Shown one piece after another: positions 34,188 through 42,713 of a stretch of 64,000 nucleotides of DNA. The stretch is from Mesoterricola sediminis. Lineage in GTDB: Bacteria > Acidobacteriota > Holophagae > Holophagales > Holophagaceae. The notes beneath the pieces were generated by a model. The model was not told the DNA's origin. It saw only the letters and a list, made by a program, of their open reading frames with translations, and ran no database searches. The DNA lies in the NCBI RefSeq assembly GCF_030295425.1, contig NZ_AP027081.1, positions 3,703,001 to 3,767,000 of the forward strand, in the 5' to 3' direction. Made by a program: the position numbers and the translations under genes. The stretch's first letter is position 1; each line of letters begins with the position of its first letter.

Positions 34188-34218
34188 CCGGTGCGCCCGG
34201 GAATGCGCGATCCGGAGC
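34188..34218 (+). promoter_or_regulatory. Operator B2 before the TlpA2-kinase-MocR operon
   Basis: In gene direction CCGGTGC (34188-34194) and CCGGAGC (34212-34218), spaced 24 bp, 58 bp before the TlpA2 start. The same T-to-A change in the proximal copy occurs in operator D. The orientation is reversed relative to B1, matching the reversed gene. Confidence 0.68.
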
Positions 34219-34276
34219 ACCTGGCGGACCGGCGCAAGGAAGATGATGGGGCCCCCGGAACGCCTCCGGGCCAGCC

Positions 34277-35437
34277 ATGGAGTTGAACGTGCGACTTTTG
34301 ACCGCCCGTGTCCCCCGCCTCTTTTCAGCGGTCTGTTTGGTAGCCCTTTGCACGCCCGCCCAGGCCCAGTTCAATCCGAACCCGACCCTGGCGATCGGTG
34401 ACGCCGCCCCCGCCTTCACCCCCCAGGCGTGGGTGAGGGGTCAGCCCCTGTCCGGCTTCAGGAAGGGGCGTGTCCACGTGGTGGATTTCTGGGCGACCTG
34501 GTGCGGAGGGTGTGTGATGTCCTTCCCCCGCATCAGCGGCATCGCCGAGCAGTACCGGGACCGGGTCACCTTCGTGTCCGTGGACAGCTACGAGGGGCTC
34601 GGGGAGAACAAGGGCAAGGACCCCGTCGCCCTCGTCAAGGCCTTCCTCGCCACGCCATCCGGCAAGAAGCTGACGCTGGATGTCGCCGTGGACGGCCCCG
34701 GCAACCCCCTGTTCCAGGCCTGGATCAAGCCGCTCCGGAGGGGCGGATTCCCCACGACCTTCATCGTGGACCAGGAGGGGCGGATCGCCTGGATCGATGT
34801 CAACCTCGACCACCTGACCTGGGCCCTGGACCAGGTGCTGGCGGGCACCTGGGACAGCGCAAAAGCCAGGGACGTCATGCAGGGCCGGGACGCCGCCGAG
34901 GACGCGATGATCGCCTCCTTCAAGGTCCAGGGCCCGGCCCACGACAAGGCGCTCCGCGAGATGCTGGCGAGGGCCGAAGCTTTCGAAGCCCAGTTCCCCG
35001 ACCGGAAGGACGCCGTCGCCTTCTACAAATTCATGGCCCTCCTGGAGCTCGATCCGGGCCGCCTCCCCGGGATCCTGGAGCAGATGGCTTCCGACCCTCT
35101 GTCCCGCTACCTCAACTTGCATGATGCGGCGGCCATGAGCCTACGGAGGGACGACCTTCCCCGGGCCGCCTACACCGCCATCGTCAAAGTGCTGGAGCGC
35201 TGCCTGCACAACCCGGACATGGCGCCGAACACGGGGGGATCCCCCTCGGCCCTCCTTGGCGAGATCGCGTCCGCCCACCAGAAGGCCGGCGACACCGGCA
35301 AGGCCCTGGTCACGCTCCGGCGCGCCGTCCAGGCGGCCAACGCCGAGCAAGCGCCGAAGGCGACCCTGGAGGGGCTCCAGAAACGCCTCGCCCAGGTCGA
35401 GCCGTCAGCCTCCGGGAAAGCGCCCGCCCACCCTTGA
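34277..35437 (+). CDS. TlpA-like periplasmic thioredoxin with CGGC active site (TlpA2)
   Basis: 386 aa with a signal peptide (cleavage near TPAQA-QF). The thioredoxin-like domain (about 36-195) shares AIGDAAPAFTPQAWVRGQPL with TlpA1 (EGDPAPAFTPGAWVKGEPV), so the two are paralogues. Its active site is W-C76-G-G-C79 instead of WCGPC, which should change its redox potential. The C-terminal half is helical and TPR-like. It heads the operon TlpA2 - Ser/Thr kinase - MocR. The start at 34277 gives a complete signal peptide, although the ribosome site is weak. Confidence 0.88.
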   Translation: MELNVRLLTARVPRLFSAVCLVALCTPAQAQFNPNPTLAIGDAAPAFTPQAWVRGQPLSGFRKGRVHVVDFWATWCGGCVMSFPRISGIAEQYRDRVTFVSVDSYEGLGENKGKDPVALVKAFLATPSGKKLTLDVAVDGPGNPLFQAWIKPLRRGGFPTTFIVDQEGRIAWIDVNLDHLTWALDQVLAGTWDSAKARDVMQGRDAAEDAMIASFKVQGPAHDKALREMLARAEAFEAQFPDRKDAVAFYKFMALLELDPGRLPGILEQMASDPLSRYLNLHDAAAMSLRRDDLPRAAYTAIVKVLERCLHNPDMAPNTGGSPSALLGEIASAHQKAGDTGKALVTLRRAVQAANAEQAPKATLEGLQKRLAQVEPSASGKAPAHP

Positions 35438-35574
35438 CCCCACCCTGGATAAGCCAGCATGGCCTTCCGCCGTAGAACTTCCCGGGTGACCCGCCGGCCT
35501 GCCAACCTTAGGCTGAAGCCTGAGCCTCCCCCCTAGGTTGCCTCCGCCCACGCCGTCCGTTGGACTCCCCTCCC

Positions 35575-38500
35575 ATGTTCTCCGCCCACCTCACGTCCAG
35601 GATCCAGCAGGAGGCCCAGTCCCGCGGGCTCCTGGGCGAACCGCGCCCGGGCCAGGAAGGGGATGCCGCGGGCTACCAGGACCGGGAGGCCGCCTACTGG
35701 GGCACGGAACTGGCCTCTCTCCTGGCCACCGGCCAATTGACCGAAAGTTCGCTCCATGGCCTCGCCTGGGAGGCCATCGGCGGCGAGGCCGGGTCCTGGG
35801 CGGACCCGCTCTTCCGGGGCCCCGCGCCCATGGGTGGGCTCAAGGGCCTGGGCGACCGCTACCAGGACCTGGTTCGAATCGGCGAAGGGGCCAGCGCCCA
35901 TGTCTTCAAGGGCATGGACACCCTCCTGCAGCGCCACGTGGCCATCAAGGCCCTCAAGGACCCGCGCGGCCCTGTCCTCGTCGAGGCCCGGGCCCAGGCG
36001 CGGGTCGAGCACCCCGGGGTCTGCCGTGTCTACGAAGTCGGACAGGGCTACCTGGTCATGCAGCTCGTGGAAGGTCCGACCCTCGCCCAGCTGGCCCCCC
36101 AGCTCGAGGTCCGGGAGAAGCTCCGGATCATGCGGGACATCGCCCTTGGGGTCCACGCCGCCCACCAGAAGGGCCTCATCCACCTGGACCTGAAGCTGAA
36201 CAACATCCTCATGGATCCCCACGAGGACGGATCCTTCCATCCGATCGTCAGCGATTTCGGCATGGTCATGGGCGCCTCCGGGCCTTCGGACCAGGGCTGC
36301 AACCTCGGAACGCCGCCCTACACCAGCCCTGAGCAGCTGGCCAAGGACCCCACCCGCCTCGGGCCGGCCACGGATGTCTACGCCCTCGGCGTCATGACGT
36401 ACGTGCTCCTGGCCGGGAGGATCCCGTTCGAGGCCAGCGACTTCCCCGGCCTGCTCCGGGCCATGGCGGAGGATCCCCCCGTCCCGCTGCGGACCCGGGT
36501 GCCCAGCGTGGACCGGGATCTCGCTTCGATCGTGGCCAAGTGCATGGCGAAGGCACCCGGTGCCCGGTTCGCCAGTGCCCGGGACCTGGCCGAGGAACTG
36601 GACCGCTACCTCCGCGGCGAGCCCCTCGCCCTGAGGGGCGCCGCCCCCGGCTACCGGCTGGCCAAATGGCTCCGCCGGAACCGGAAGCTCCAGTGGATGG
36701 GCGCGGCGAGCCTCGCCCTCCTCCTGGCCGCGCTAGGGCTCTTCCTTCGGCGCCTGACCTTTGTCTCCCAACAGGCCGAGTGGGACCACCATTTCCAGAA
36801 GATCGTCGGCGACCTCGGCGCGCGCCTGGACCGGATCCATCGGCGTCCGGCCCACGACATCCGCGGGGATCTGGACGAGGCCTCCACCAGCCTGGGGCAG
36901 ATCGAGGCCTCCATGGGCGGCGGAGGCGAGGCGGCTGCCGGTCCGGCCTGCCTCGCGCTCGGCCAGGCCCACTTCATGATCGACCCCGAGGACCCGCAGG
37001 CTGCAGCCCTGCTCCAGAAGGCCTGGGACCTGGGCTACCGCACCGAGAGCGCCCGCGCCTGGCTCACGGTCGCGCGCCTCGCCCACTACCGCGGGGCCAT
37101 GTGGAGTTTCATGCCGGGCATCCAGGATCCGGCCAACGCGGGCCGGGTGAGGGAGATCCGGCGGCAATACCTGGATCCGGCCCGGGCGATGCTCAAGGGC
37201 CGCTCCAGCGCTGACCAGGTCAAGCTCGCCTTCCTCGTGGACCTTGCCGACGCCCAGACCCTCGATGTATCCAACATCGAGCGCCAGCTGCAGATCGTCC
37301 AGGCCTTCCGCGCTCAGCGCCCCGACGATCTGGACGGCCAGCTCGAGGAGGCGGCGGCCCTCAACCTGAAAGCGGTCCTCCTGCTGATGCCCACCTACAC
37401 GAAGCCGGAAGGCGGCGCCCCTCCGGACGCCCCGGAGGCGGACGCCTGCCGGGCCAAGGCCCGGGACCTGCTTCTCCGCATCCAGCGGACTGCCCCCAGC
37501 CTCCCCAAGGTCTATGCGGCCCTGGCGGAGAGCTGCCTCCGGGAGAACACGATGCCGACGACGGCCACGGCACCGACGCTCGAACTGCTTTCCAGGACGG
37601 AAACCTGGCTAAGGGCGGGCCTCGCGGTGCGCCGGGACGACCCCACCCTGGTGGTCCTCCAGGCCCAGTGCCTGGCGCGGTACCTCCTGCCGCTCCGCCT
37701 CGCCGCGGGCCAGGACCCCGGCCCCCTGGCGGAAGCCTGGCTGAAGCTCCGGCCCGACCCCGCCTCCGGACCCCAGGCCAAGGTGTGGAAGGGCCTCCGG
37801 GCCACCGGAGCCACCTTCGTCAGGTGTTGCCGGTCCCTGGGCGCCGCCCCTCCGCGGGCCCTGGTCGACGCCCTGCGCAGCCAGGTCCAGGAGGCCTGGT
37901 CCCGTACGGCGCCCTCGGACCCCACGACCCGCCTGGACCTGGCCACGACCCTCCTGGACATGGGCGAGGACGCGACCCCCCTCCTCGAGGCGGTGCATCA
38001 AGCGCCCCTCCCCGCCGAACCTCCAGGGCAGTATGCCCTCGGCCGAGCCGACCTCAGGGTGGCCGAGCAGCAGTGGCAACGGGGCGGCGATCCCGCCCCC
38101 TGGATCCAGCGGGCCGAAGCCGTCCTCGAAGGGATGCCCACCCCCTCCCCCTTCCGGACGGAGTTCGCCCGGGAGCTGCTGAGCACCCAGGCCAGGCTGA
38201 TCGGCGACGAAGCCACCTGGCGGCGCCTGCGGGACGAGGTGACGCACATGCAGGCGCCCCGTCGCGGGACCCTGGACCGGGAGCTTACCTGGTACATCGA
38301 ATTCCAGGAGCTCCTCGCCCGGCATGAGCTGACATCGGACCTGGATCCCGGCCCCCGCCTCAGCCTGGTCCAGGCCTGCCTCCACCAGCCTCCCCTCAAT
38401 CAGTACGCCCTGAGTCCCGACTGGCTCACCTGGTCTGCGACCCTCCATCTCCTGGGCGCGCGCCGGGCCCCCGATCCCGGGCGGGAGCTGGGGCAGGCCC

Positions 38501-38805
38501 TGGACGCCGTGGACCGGGCCCTGGTCCAGGTGCTCCCGCCGAGCCCCACCGCGCGTGGAGCCGCCCAGCGCTCCCGGCCGGAAAGGTTCCCGGACCACGT
38601 GGCCGCCCTGGGCCGGATCCGCCTCCTCAAGGCCGAGATCCTCGTCGAACTGGCCGGCCGGAACACCCAGCCCCAACGGCGGGCCCACCTGGCGCGCGAG
38701 GCCCTGGCCGTCATCCAGGCTTGCCTTGCGGGCGATCCCCTCGTGGCGCGGCGCCTGGCCCCCCTGGCCGCGAAGGCCAGACAGTTGTCGATCCCCCTTT
38801 CCTGA
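35575..38805 (+). CDS. Membrane Ser/Thr protein kinase with large C-terminal helical region
   Basis: 1076 aa. An N-terminal extension (1-90) precedes a PknB-type kinase domain (about 90-355): glycine loop GEGASAHVFKG, VAIKALK, catalytic loop HLDLKLNN (about residue 203; HRD changed to HLD), DFG in SDFGMVM, GTPPYTSPEQL and ATDVYALGV. One transmembrane helix (about 375-398) follows, then about 680 residues of TPR-like helices, presumably periplasmic. A TTG at 35560 is the alternative start; neither start has a clear ribosome site. It sits between TlpA2 and the MocR gene, suggesting that it senses periplasmic state and signals inward (inference). Confidence 0.9.
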   Translation: MFSAHLTSRIQQEAQSRGLLGEPRPGQEGDAAGYQDREAAYWGTELASLLATGQLTESSLHGLAWEAIGGEAGSWADPLFRGPAPMGGLKGLGDRYQDLVRIGEGASAHVFKGMDTLLQRHVAIKALKDPRGPVLVEARAQARVEHPGVCRVYEVGQGYLVMQLVEGPTLAQLAPQLEVREKLRIMRDIALGVHAAHQKGLIHLDLKLNNILMDPHEDGSFHPIVSDFGMVMGASGPSDQGCNLGTPPYTSPEQLAKDPTRLGPATDVYALGVMTYVLLAGRIPFEASDFPGLLRAMAEDPPVPLRTRVPSVDRDLASIVAKCMAKAPGARFASARDLAEELDRYLRGEPLALRGAAPGYRLAKWLRRNRKLQWMGAASLALLLAALGLFLRRLTFVSQQAEWDHHFQKIVGDLGARLDRIHRRPAHDIRGDLDEASTSLGQIEASMGGGGEAAAGPACLALGQAHFMIDPEDPQAAALLQKAWDLGYRTESARAWLTVARLAHYRGAMWSFMPGIQDPANAGRVREIRRQYLDPARAMLKGRSSADQVKLAFLVDLADAQTLDVSNIERQLQIVQAFRAQRPDDLDGQLEEAAALNLKAVLLLMPTYTKPEGGAPPDAPEADACRAKARDLLLRIQRTAPSLPKVYAALAESCLRENTMPTTATAPTLELLSRTETWLRAGLAVRRDDPTLVVLQAQCLARYLLPLRLAAGQDPGPLAEAWLKLRPDPASGPQAKVWKGLRATGATFVRCCRSLGAAPPRALVDALRSQVQEAWSRTAPSDPTTRLDLATTLLDMGEDATPLLEAVHQAPLPAEPPGQYALGRADLRVAEQQWQRGGDPAPWIQRAEAVLEGMPTPSPFRTEFARELLSTQARLIGDEATWRRLRDEVTHMQAPRRGTLDRELTWYIEFQELLARHELTSDLDPGPRLSLVQACLHQPPLNQYALSPDWLTWSATLHLLGARRAPDPGRELGQALDAVDRALVQVLPPSPTARGAAQRSRPERFPDHVAALGRIRLLKAEILVELAGRNTQPQRRAHLAREALAVIQACLAGDPLVARRLAPLAAKARQLSIPLS

Positions 38806-38813
38806 GCGGCCCC

Positions 38814-40274
38814 ATGCGTCCCAACGACTTCCTCCTCGAACTCGCCGGCGCCCCGGGGGGCGTCCTCTACCAGCGGATCGCCCAGACCCTCCAGAACGCC
38901 ATCCTGGAGGGACGGCTTCCCAGGGGATCCGCCCTGCCCGGCTCCCGGATCCTGGCCGACCATTGGCATGTCAACCGGCGGACCGTCATCGCGGCCCTCC
39001 AGGACCTCGAGGCGCAGGGATGGCTGGTCACCCGGCCCAACAGCGGTACCTTCATCGCCGATGAATTCCCGTCCGGCGCCGCGGCCCAGGTGCTCAAGAC
39101 CGGGGCGTCCGACGCCCAGGTGGGCTTCGACCTCCCCAGCGTCATGCAGGCCGTCTCCACCACCGTGGCGGGGGACCTGCTCCTGGAGGACGGATCCCCC
39201 GACCCCCGGCTAGCGCCTGCCGATGAGCTCGCGAAGGGCTACCAGCGCGCCCTCCGCCGCAACGGCCCCCGGATCCTGGACGACCGGGACCCCCAGGGAA
39301 CCCCCCTGCTGCGGGAGGTGGTCGCCCAGTGGCTGGCGGAGCGCCACAGCGTGGCGATTCCCCCGGAACGCATCCTCATCACCCGGGGCAGCCGGGAGTC
39401 CCTGGCCCTGCTCGCGACCGCCATGATGAGGCCGGGCGGCCTCGCGGCTGTGGAAGACCCCGGCAACCGGGCTGCCTGGACCCTGTTCCAGCAGGTCGGG
39501 CGGATGGATCTCCGGCCTGTGCCCGTCGACGCGGAAGGCCTCCTGCCCTCCGCCCTGGGGGAGGTGCTGAGCCGGGAGCGGGTCCGCCTGCTCTACATCA
39601 CCCCGCGGCGCCAGTTCCCCACGACGGCCGTCCTGTCCGAGGCGCGGAAGCACGAGATCCTGCGGTTGGCCGAGACCTACCGCACGGCGATCATCGAGGA
39701 TGACTACGACGGGGAGTACTGCTTCGAGGAGGGCCGCACCGCCCCCCTGCTCTCCCTGGACCGCACGGGCCAGGTCATCCACATCGGCTCCCTGTCCCGC
39801 CTCCTGGCGCCCGGCCTCAAGATGGGCTACATGGTGCTCCCGACACCGCTCATCCCTTATGTCACCAAGCTCCGACGGAGCCGGAGCGAACTGGGCGACC
39901 CCGTCCTCGAATGGGCGGTGGCCGACCTCATCCGGGACGGCGAGCTCATCCGCCACCTCCGGAAGGTGCGCAGGATCTACGCGGAACGCCGGGATATCCT
40001 GGCCGGGCTCCTGCGTGAACGGCTGGGCGACAGGCTGGACTTCACCGTGCCGGGCGGCGGCCTCAGTCTGTGGGTCCGGGGCCGCGGAGGAACGGATGTG
40101 GAGGGTCTCGTCCGGATCGCGCGCCAGGGCGGCCTGATCCTCAATCCGCCCTCGCACTTCGGCCTGGAGAAACCGCCAGCCGCCTTCCGGCTGGGGTTCG
40201 CCCAGGCCGACCCCGTGGAGCTCGAGGAGGCGGTAAACCGCCTGGAGCGGGCCTCCCGTCAGTTGCCGGGCTGA
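38814..40274 (+). CDS. MocR-type (GntR/aminotransferase-fold) regulator lacking the PLP lysine
   Basis: 486 aa, 8 bp after the kinase gene. The GntR winged helix (about 15-85) reads VLYQRIAQTLQNAILEGRLP, then PGSRILADHWHVNRRTVIAA and RPNSGTFI. The aminotransferase-like domain (about 115-480) has the PLP-pocket Asp in IIEDDYDGEY and the TPRRQFPTTAVLS loop. The Schiff-base lysine, normally in G-(T/S)-F-S-K-x-L-x-P, is Arg329 (GSLSRLLAPGLKMGY), so PLP cannot bind covalently. MocR proteins bind direct repeats, which fits the five 24-bp-spaced operators in this locus. Confidence 0.92.
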   Translation: MRPNDFLLELAGAPGGVLYQRIAQTLQNAILEGRLPRGSALPGSRILADHWHVNRRTVIAALQDLEAQGWLVTRPNSGTFIADEFPSGAAAQVLKTGASDAQVGFDLPSVMQAVSTTVAGDLLLEDGSPDPRLAPADELAKGYQRALRRNGPRILDDRDPQGTPLLREVVAQWLAERHSVAIPPERILITRGSRESLALLATAMMRPGGLAAVEDPGNRAAWTLFQQVGRMDLRPVPVDAEGLLPSALGEVLSRERVRLLYITPRRQFPTTAVLSEARKHEILRLAETYRTAIIEDDYDGEYCFEEGRTAPLLSLDRTGQVIHIGSLSRLLAPGLKMGYMVLPTPLIPYVTKLRRSRSELGDPVLEWAVADLIRDGELIRHLRKVRRIYAERRDILAGLLRERLGDRLDFTVPGGGLSLWVRGRGGTDVEGLVRIARQGGLILNPPSHFGLEKPPAAFRLGFAQADPVELEEAVNRLERASRQLPG

Positions 40275-40278
40275 GGGG

Positions 40279-40710
40279 TCACCGGGTCTGCCGCCGCTTC
40301 CGGCCCTCCAGGGTGAGCAACCCGACCACCACGAGCCCGAGCGTGAGCAGGGCCACCAGAATCCAGCCCAGCTGATGGATGCCCAGGAGGGCATCGCCCA
40401 CCCAGGCCAGGAGACAGAGGAGGTTGCACAGATAGGCGCCCAGCCAGGGCAGGCCAGGGGCGATCCGCTGGGCCCACGGCACAATCCGACTCCGAAAGAA
40501 GATGGGCGTCCCGCGTGGGTGCCCCGGGATGGCGGGTCCGTCCGCCGACGGCCGGGACCCGGCCAGCGCCGACCGCCCCGGGGCGGCCTCCCGGGGTGCC
40601 GCCTCCGCCATACGGACCCCCGCGCCGCCTGGGCCGGCTGCGGACGCCTGGGGCCCGATGGCCAGGCCGAGGGTCAACAGGAAGGGTGCTGGACGGCAAC
40701 GCAGGCGCAT
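40279..40710 (-). CDS. Small membrane protein of the MocR locus
   Basis: 143 aa from the ATG at 40710, which gives a hydrophobic signal-like N-terminus (MRLRCRPAPFLLTLGLAIGP). A Pro/Ala-rich, disordered, probably periplasmic linker (about 25-75) follows, and two transmembrane helices lie at about 87-135, ending in the basic tail EGRKRRQTR. I do not recognise a family. It has its own operator (C) and is convergent with mocR, with 4 bp between the stops. The size and topology would suit an accessory or immunity-type subunit of the adjacent ABC exporter (speculative). Confidence 0.6.
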   Translation of the reverse strand: MRLRCRPAPFLLTLGLAIGPQASAAGPGGAGVRMAEAAPREAAPGRSALAGSRPSADGPAIPGHPRGTPIFFRSRIVPWAQRIAPGLPWLGAYLCNLLCLLAWVGDALLGIHQLGWILVALLTLGLVVVGLLTLEGRKRRQTR

Positions 40711-40775
40711 GAATTCACGGTCCCCCGGGCGGACATCGCCCACCCCTGGATACGGCCGACCCGCTTCCTGGATGT

Positions 40776-40806
40776 GCACCGGTCCCCTGCCTGCCGACTG
40801 CACCGG
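40776..40806 (-). promoter_or_regulatory. Operator C before the small membrane protein
   Basis: In gene direction CCGGTGC (40806-40800) and CCGGTGC (40782-40776), spaced 24 bp, 66 bp before the start. GTATCC (40753-40748) lies 22 nt after the proximal copy, as in operators A and D. A third, imperfect copy (CCGTTGC, 40818-40812) lies just upstream. Confidence 0.7.
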
Positions 40807-40822
40807 AGCGTGCAACGGTCCT

Positions 40823-41494
40823 TCAAATGGAACGCCGCGCGTAGGTCCGGAGGGCGCCAGCCAGCAGCAGCACCGCGACCAGCGCGGTCAGCCCCGCCTG
40901 CACCCCATCTGCCCGGGCGGCGGGGCACCCCGTCCACCGGACCAGCCGTTCAGACAGGATGGGCATCAGGATGGCAAGGAGGTTGGCCAGGACGAGGAAG
41001 CCCGCGATCCCAGCTGCGAGCCCTCGGCTCGCCACGCCGATCAGCGTCCCGCAGGCCACCGCGAGCAGGACGCCTGGCACCCGCAGCAGGACGAGGCCAC
41101 GCAGGATCGGCCCCCAGGCCAGGGGCGCCTTGACGACCCCTTCGTTCACCAGGAACAGGCCGGCGAGGCCCAGGCCCGTGGCGGCCAGGAGGGCGCTGGC
41201 CTGGCCTGCGGCCCGGGCGAGCGGGAAGGAGGTCCTGGGAATGGGCCGCACGGCATACAGGACAGGGATGCCCTGCTGCACATCCGCGATCAGGGAGGTG
41301 GCGATCATGGCACCCATCGTCAGGGCCGACAGGTAAACGAGCATGATGACGGCGACCGGAACCAGTCGGGACGCCAGCGTCCCGCTCGCGACGAGGGTGA
41401 CGGGCATCAGGCACACCAGGAGGGCGAGGACGACCTTGAGCAGGCGGTTCCTGCGGAGGTGCCTCCATTCATCGCGAACCATCAGGACAAACAT
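40823..41494 (-). CDS. ABC-2 type exporter permease
   Basis: 223 aa with about six transmembrane helices. The N-terminus MFVLMVRDEWRHLRRNRLLK is the cytoplasmic connector typical of ABC-2 permeases, followed by a helix and ...VAVIMLVYLSALTMGAMIATS. The family is usually somewhat larger, but six-helix forms of this size exist. Its start overlaps the ATPase gene by 13 bp, so the two form one exporter. Confidence 0.82.
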   Translation of the reverse strand: MFVLMVRDEWRHLRRNRLLKVVLALLVCLMPVTLVASGTLASRLVPVAVIMLVYLSALTMGAMIATSLIADVQQGIPVLYAVRPIPRTSFPLARAAGQASALLAATGLGLAGLFLVNEGVVKAPLAWGPILRGLVLLRVPGVLLAVACGTLIGVASRGLAAGIAGFLVLANLLAILMPILSERLVRWTGCPAARADGVQAGLTALVAVLLLAGALRTYARRSI

Positions 41495-42477
41495 GCGGGC
41501 AACGCTCCTTCCATCTCGACCGAATCGTCCGTCAGCCCTCCGACAATGGCCTCCAGGGTGGGCACCACGGGCTTCACGAACCGGATGGCGTGCCCGCCCG
41601 CAATCATCTGCCCCAGCAGCGCCGTCCCCACCGCCAGGACATCCCCCTCCTCCGCCACGTGCAGGCGCACCACGTTGGGGGCCGTCAGCTCCAGCCGGGC
41701 GACACCGTTCAGCGCGCTCAGCCGTGCGTGCGCGAGGATCCCGGTGAAGCCGATGTCCAGGACGCCGGCGTTCCCATGGCCGGCCCGGAGCGCGTCGACG
41801 CCGCCATCATAGATGAGACGGCCCGCCTTGAGGATGAGGACGCGTCGCATGAGTTCCTCCACATCCGCCAGGATATGGCTCGAGAAGAGGATGGCCACGC
41901 CCTGCTCGTTCAGCTCCGCGAGCACCGACTTGAGATGCTGCCGGCCAGCCGGGTCGAGGTGATTGAAGGGCTCGTCCAGGATCATCAGGTTCGGCTGGTT
42001 CAGCATGGCTTGGGCCAGCCCGAGACGCTGACGCATGCCCCTCGACAGGGTCTCGACCCGCGAGGCCTCCCTGCCCCCCAAACCGACCTGCCGGAGGACC
42101 GTCGGAATCTGCGACCGGAGGGCGGCGTCGGGAATACCGGAGAGCCGCCCGAACAACAACAAAGTCTCACCGGCCGTCCTCCAGGTGGCAAAGGCCACAT
42201 CCTGGGGCAGGTACGAGATCCGGGCCAGGATCTCCCGCCGGTCCTGGGCGAACCCCTTGCCAGAAAGGCGAAGTCCCCCCTCAAAGGCCGTCTCCATGCC
42301 CGCCAGGATTCGCAGGGTGGTCGTCTTGCCCGCCCCGTTGGGCCCCACGAACCCCACCAGTTCGCCCGGGGACAGGACGAAGGAGACCTGATCCAGGGCG
42401 AGGGTGCCGCCGAACCGCTTTGTCAGCCCTTGGGCCGAGACCAGGGGATGGGACCAGCACTCGACGCCTTCAAGCAT
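41482..42477 (-). CDS. ABC-2 type exporter ATP-binding protein
   Basis: 331 aa. Walker A GPNGAGKTTTLRI, Q loop ISYLPQDV, signature LSRGMRQRLGLAQAM, Walker B NLMILDEPF with NHLDPAGR, and the switch His in FSSHILADVEEL. The C-terminal about 100 residues form the extra domain seen in bacitracin/lantibiotic- and Nos/Gld-type exporters. It works with the overlapping permease to export an unknown small molecule, peptide or lipid. Operator D lies upstream, placing the exporter in the same regulon as the receptor. Confidence 0.93.
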   Translation of the reverse strand: MLEGVECWSHPLVSAQGLTKRFGGTLALDQVSFVLSPGELVGFVGPNGAGKTTTLRILAGMETAFEGGLRLSGKGFAQDRREILARISYLPQDVAFATWRTAGETLLLFGRLSGIPDAALRSQIPTVLRQVGLGGREASRVETLSRGMRQRLGLAQAMLNQPNLMILDEPFNHLDPAGRQHLKSVLAELNEQGVAILFSSHILADVEELMRRVLILKAGRLIYDGGVDALRAGHGNAGVLDIGFTGILAHARLSALNGVARLELTAPNVVRLHVAEEGDVLAVGTALLGQMIAGGHAIRFVKPVVPTLEAIVGGLTDDSVEMEGALPACLS

Positions 42478-42569
42478 GGGTTCGACCTTCCATCAACCAA
42501 CCCGGCGCCTGCCCCGCATCTGGGTGGGGCCGGAGGCTCCAGTATTCGGCCGGCGCCCGGGCCGCGCGT

Positions 42570-42600
42570 GCTCCGGATCAAGGATTGGCCACTGCACCGG
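42570..42600 (-). promoter_or_regulatory. Operator D before the ABC exporter genes
   Basis: In gene direction CCGGTGC (42600-42594) and CCGGAGC (42576-42570), spaced 24 bp, 93 bp before the ATPase start. GAATAC (42547-42542) lies 22 nt after the proximal copy. The spacer resembles that of operator A. Confidence 0.68.
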
Positions 42601-42713
42601 CCCCGCGGCGGGGTTGGAAGCCATCCAGGCCCTTTTCCCCCTCGGATGGAGCCGCCCCGCGTTGCCGCATGCGCTATAACAGGATCCGGCGAGCACGCCA
42701 TCCCGGAGGCGCC

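Noticed and set aside
34072-34419. N-terminal extension of the TonB receptor frame
   Set aside because: It crosses operators B1/B2 and the start of TlpA2, and would precede rather than include a normal signal peptide; the ATG at 34071 has a ribosome site.
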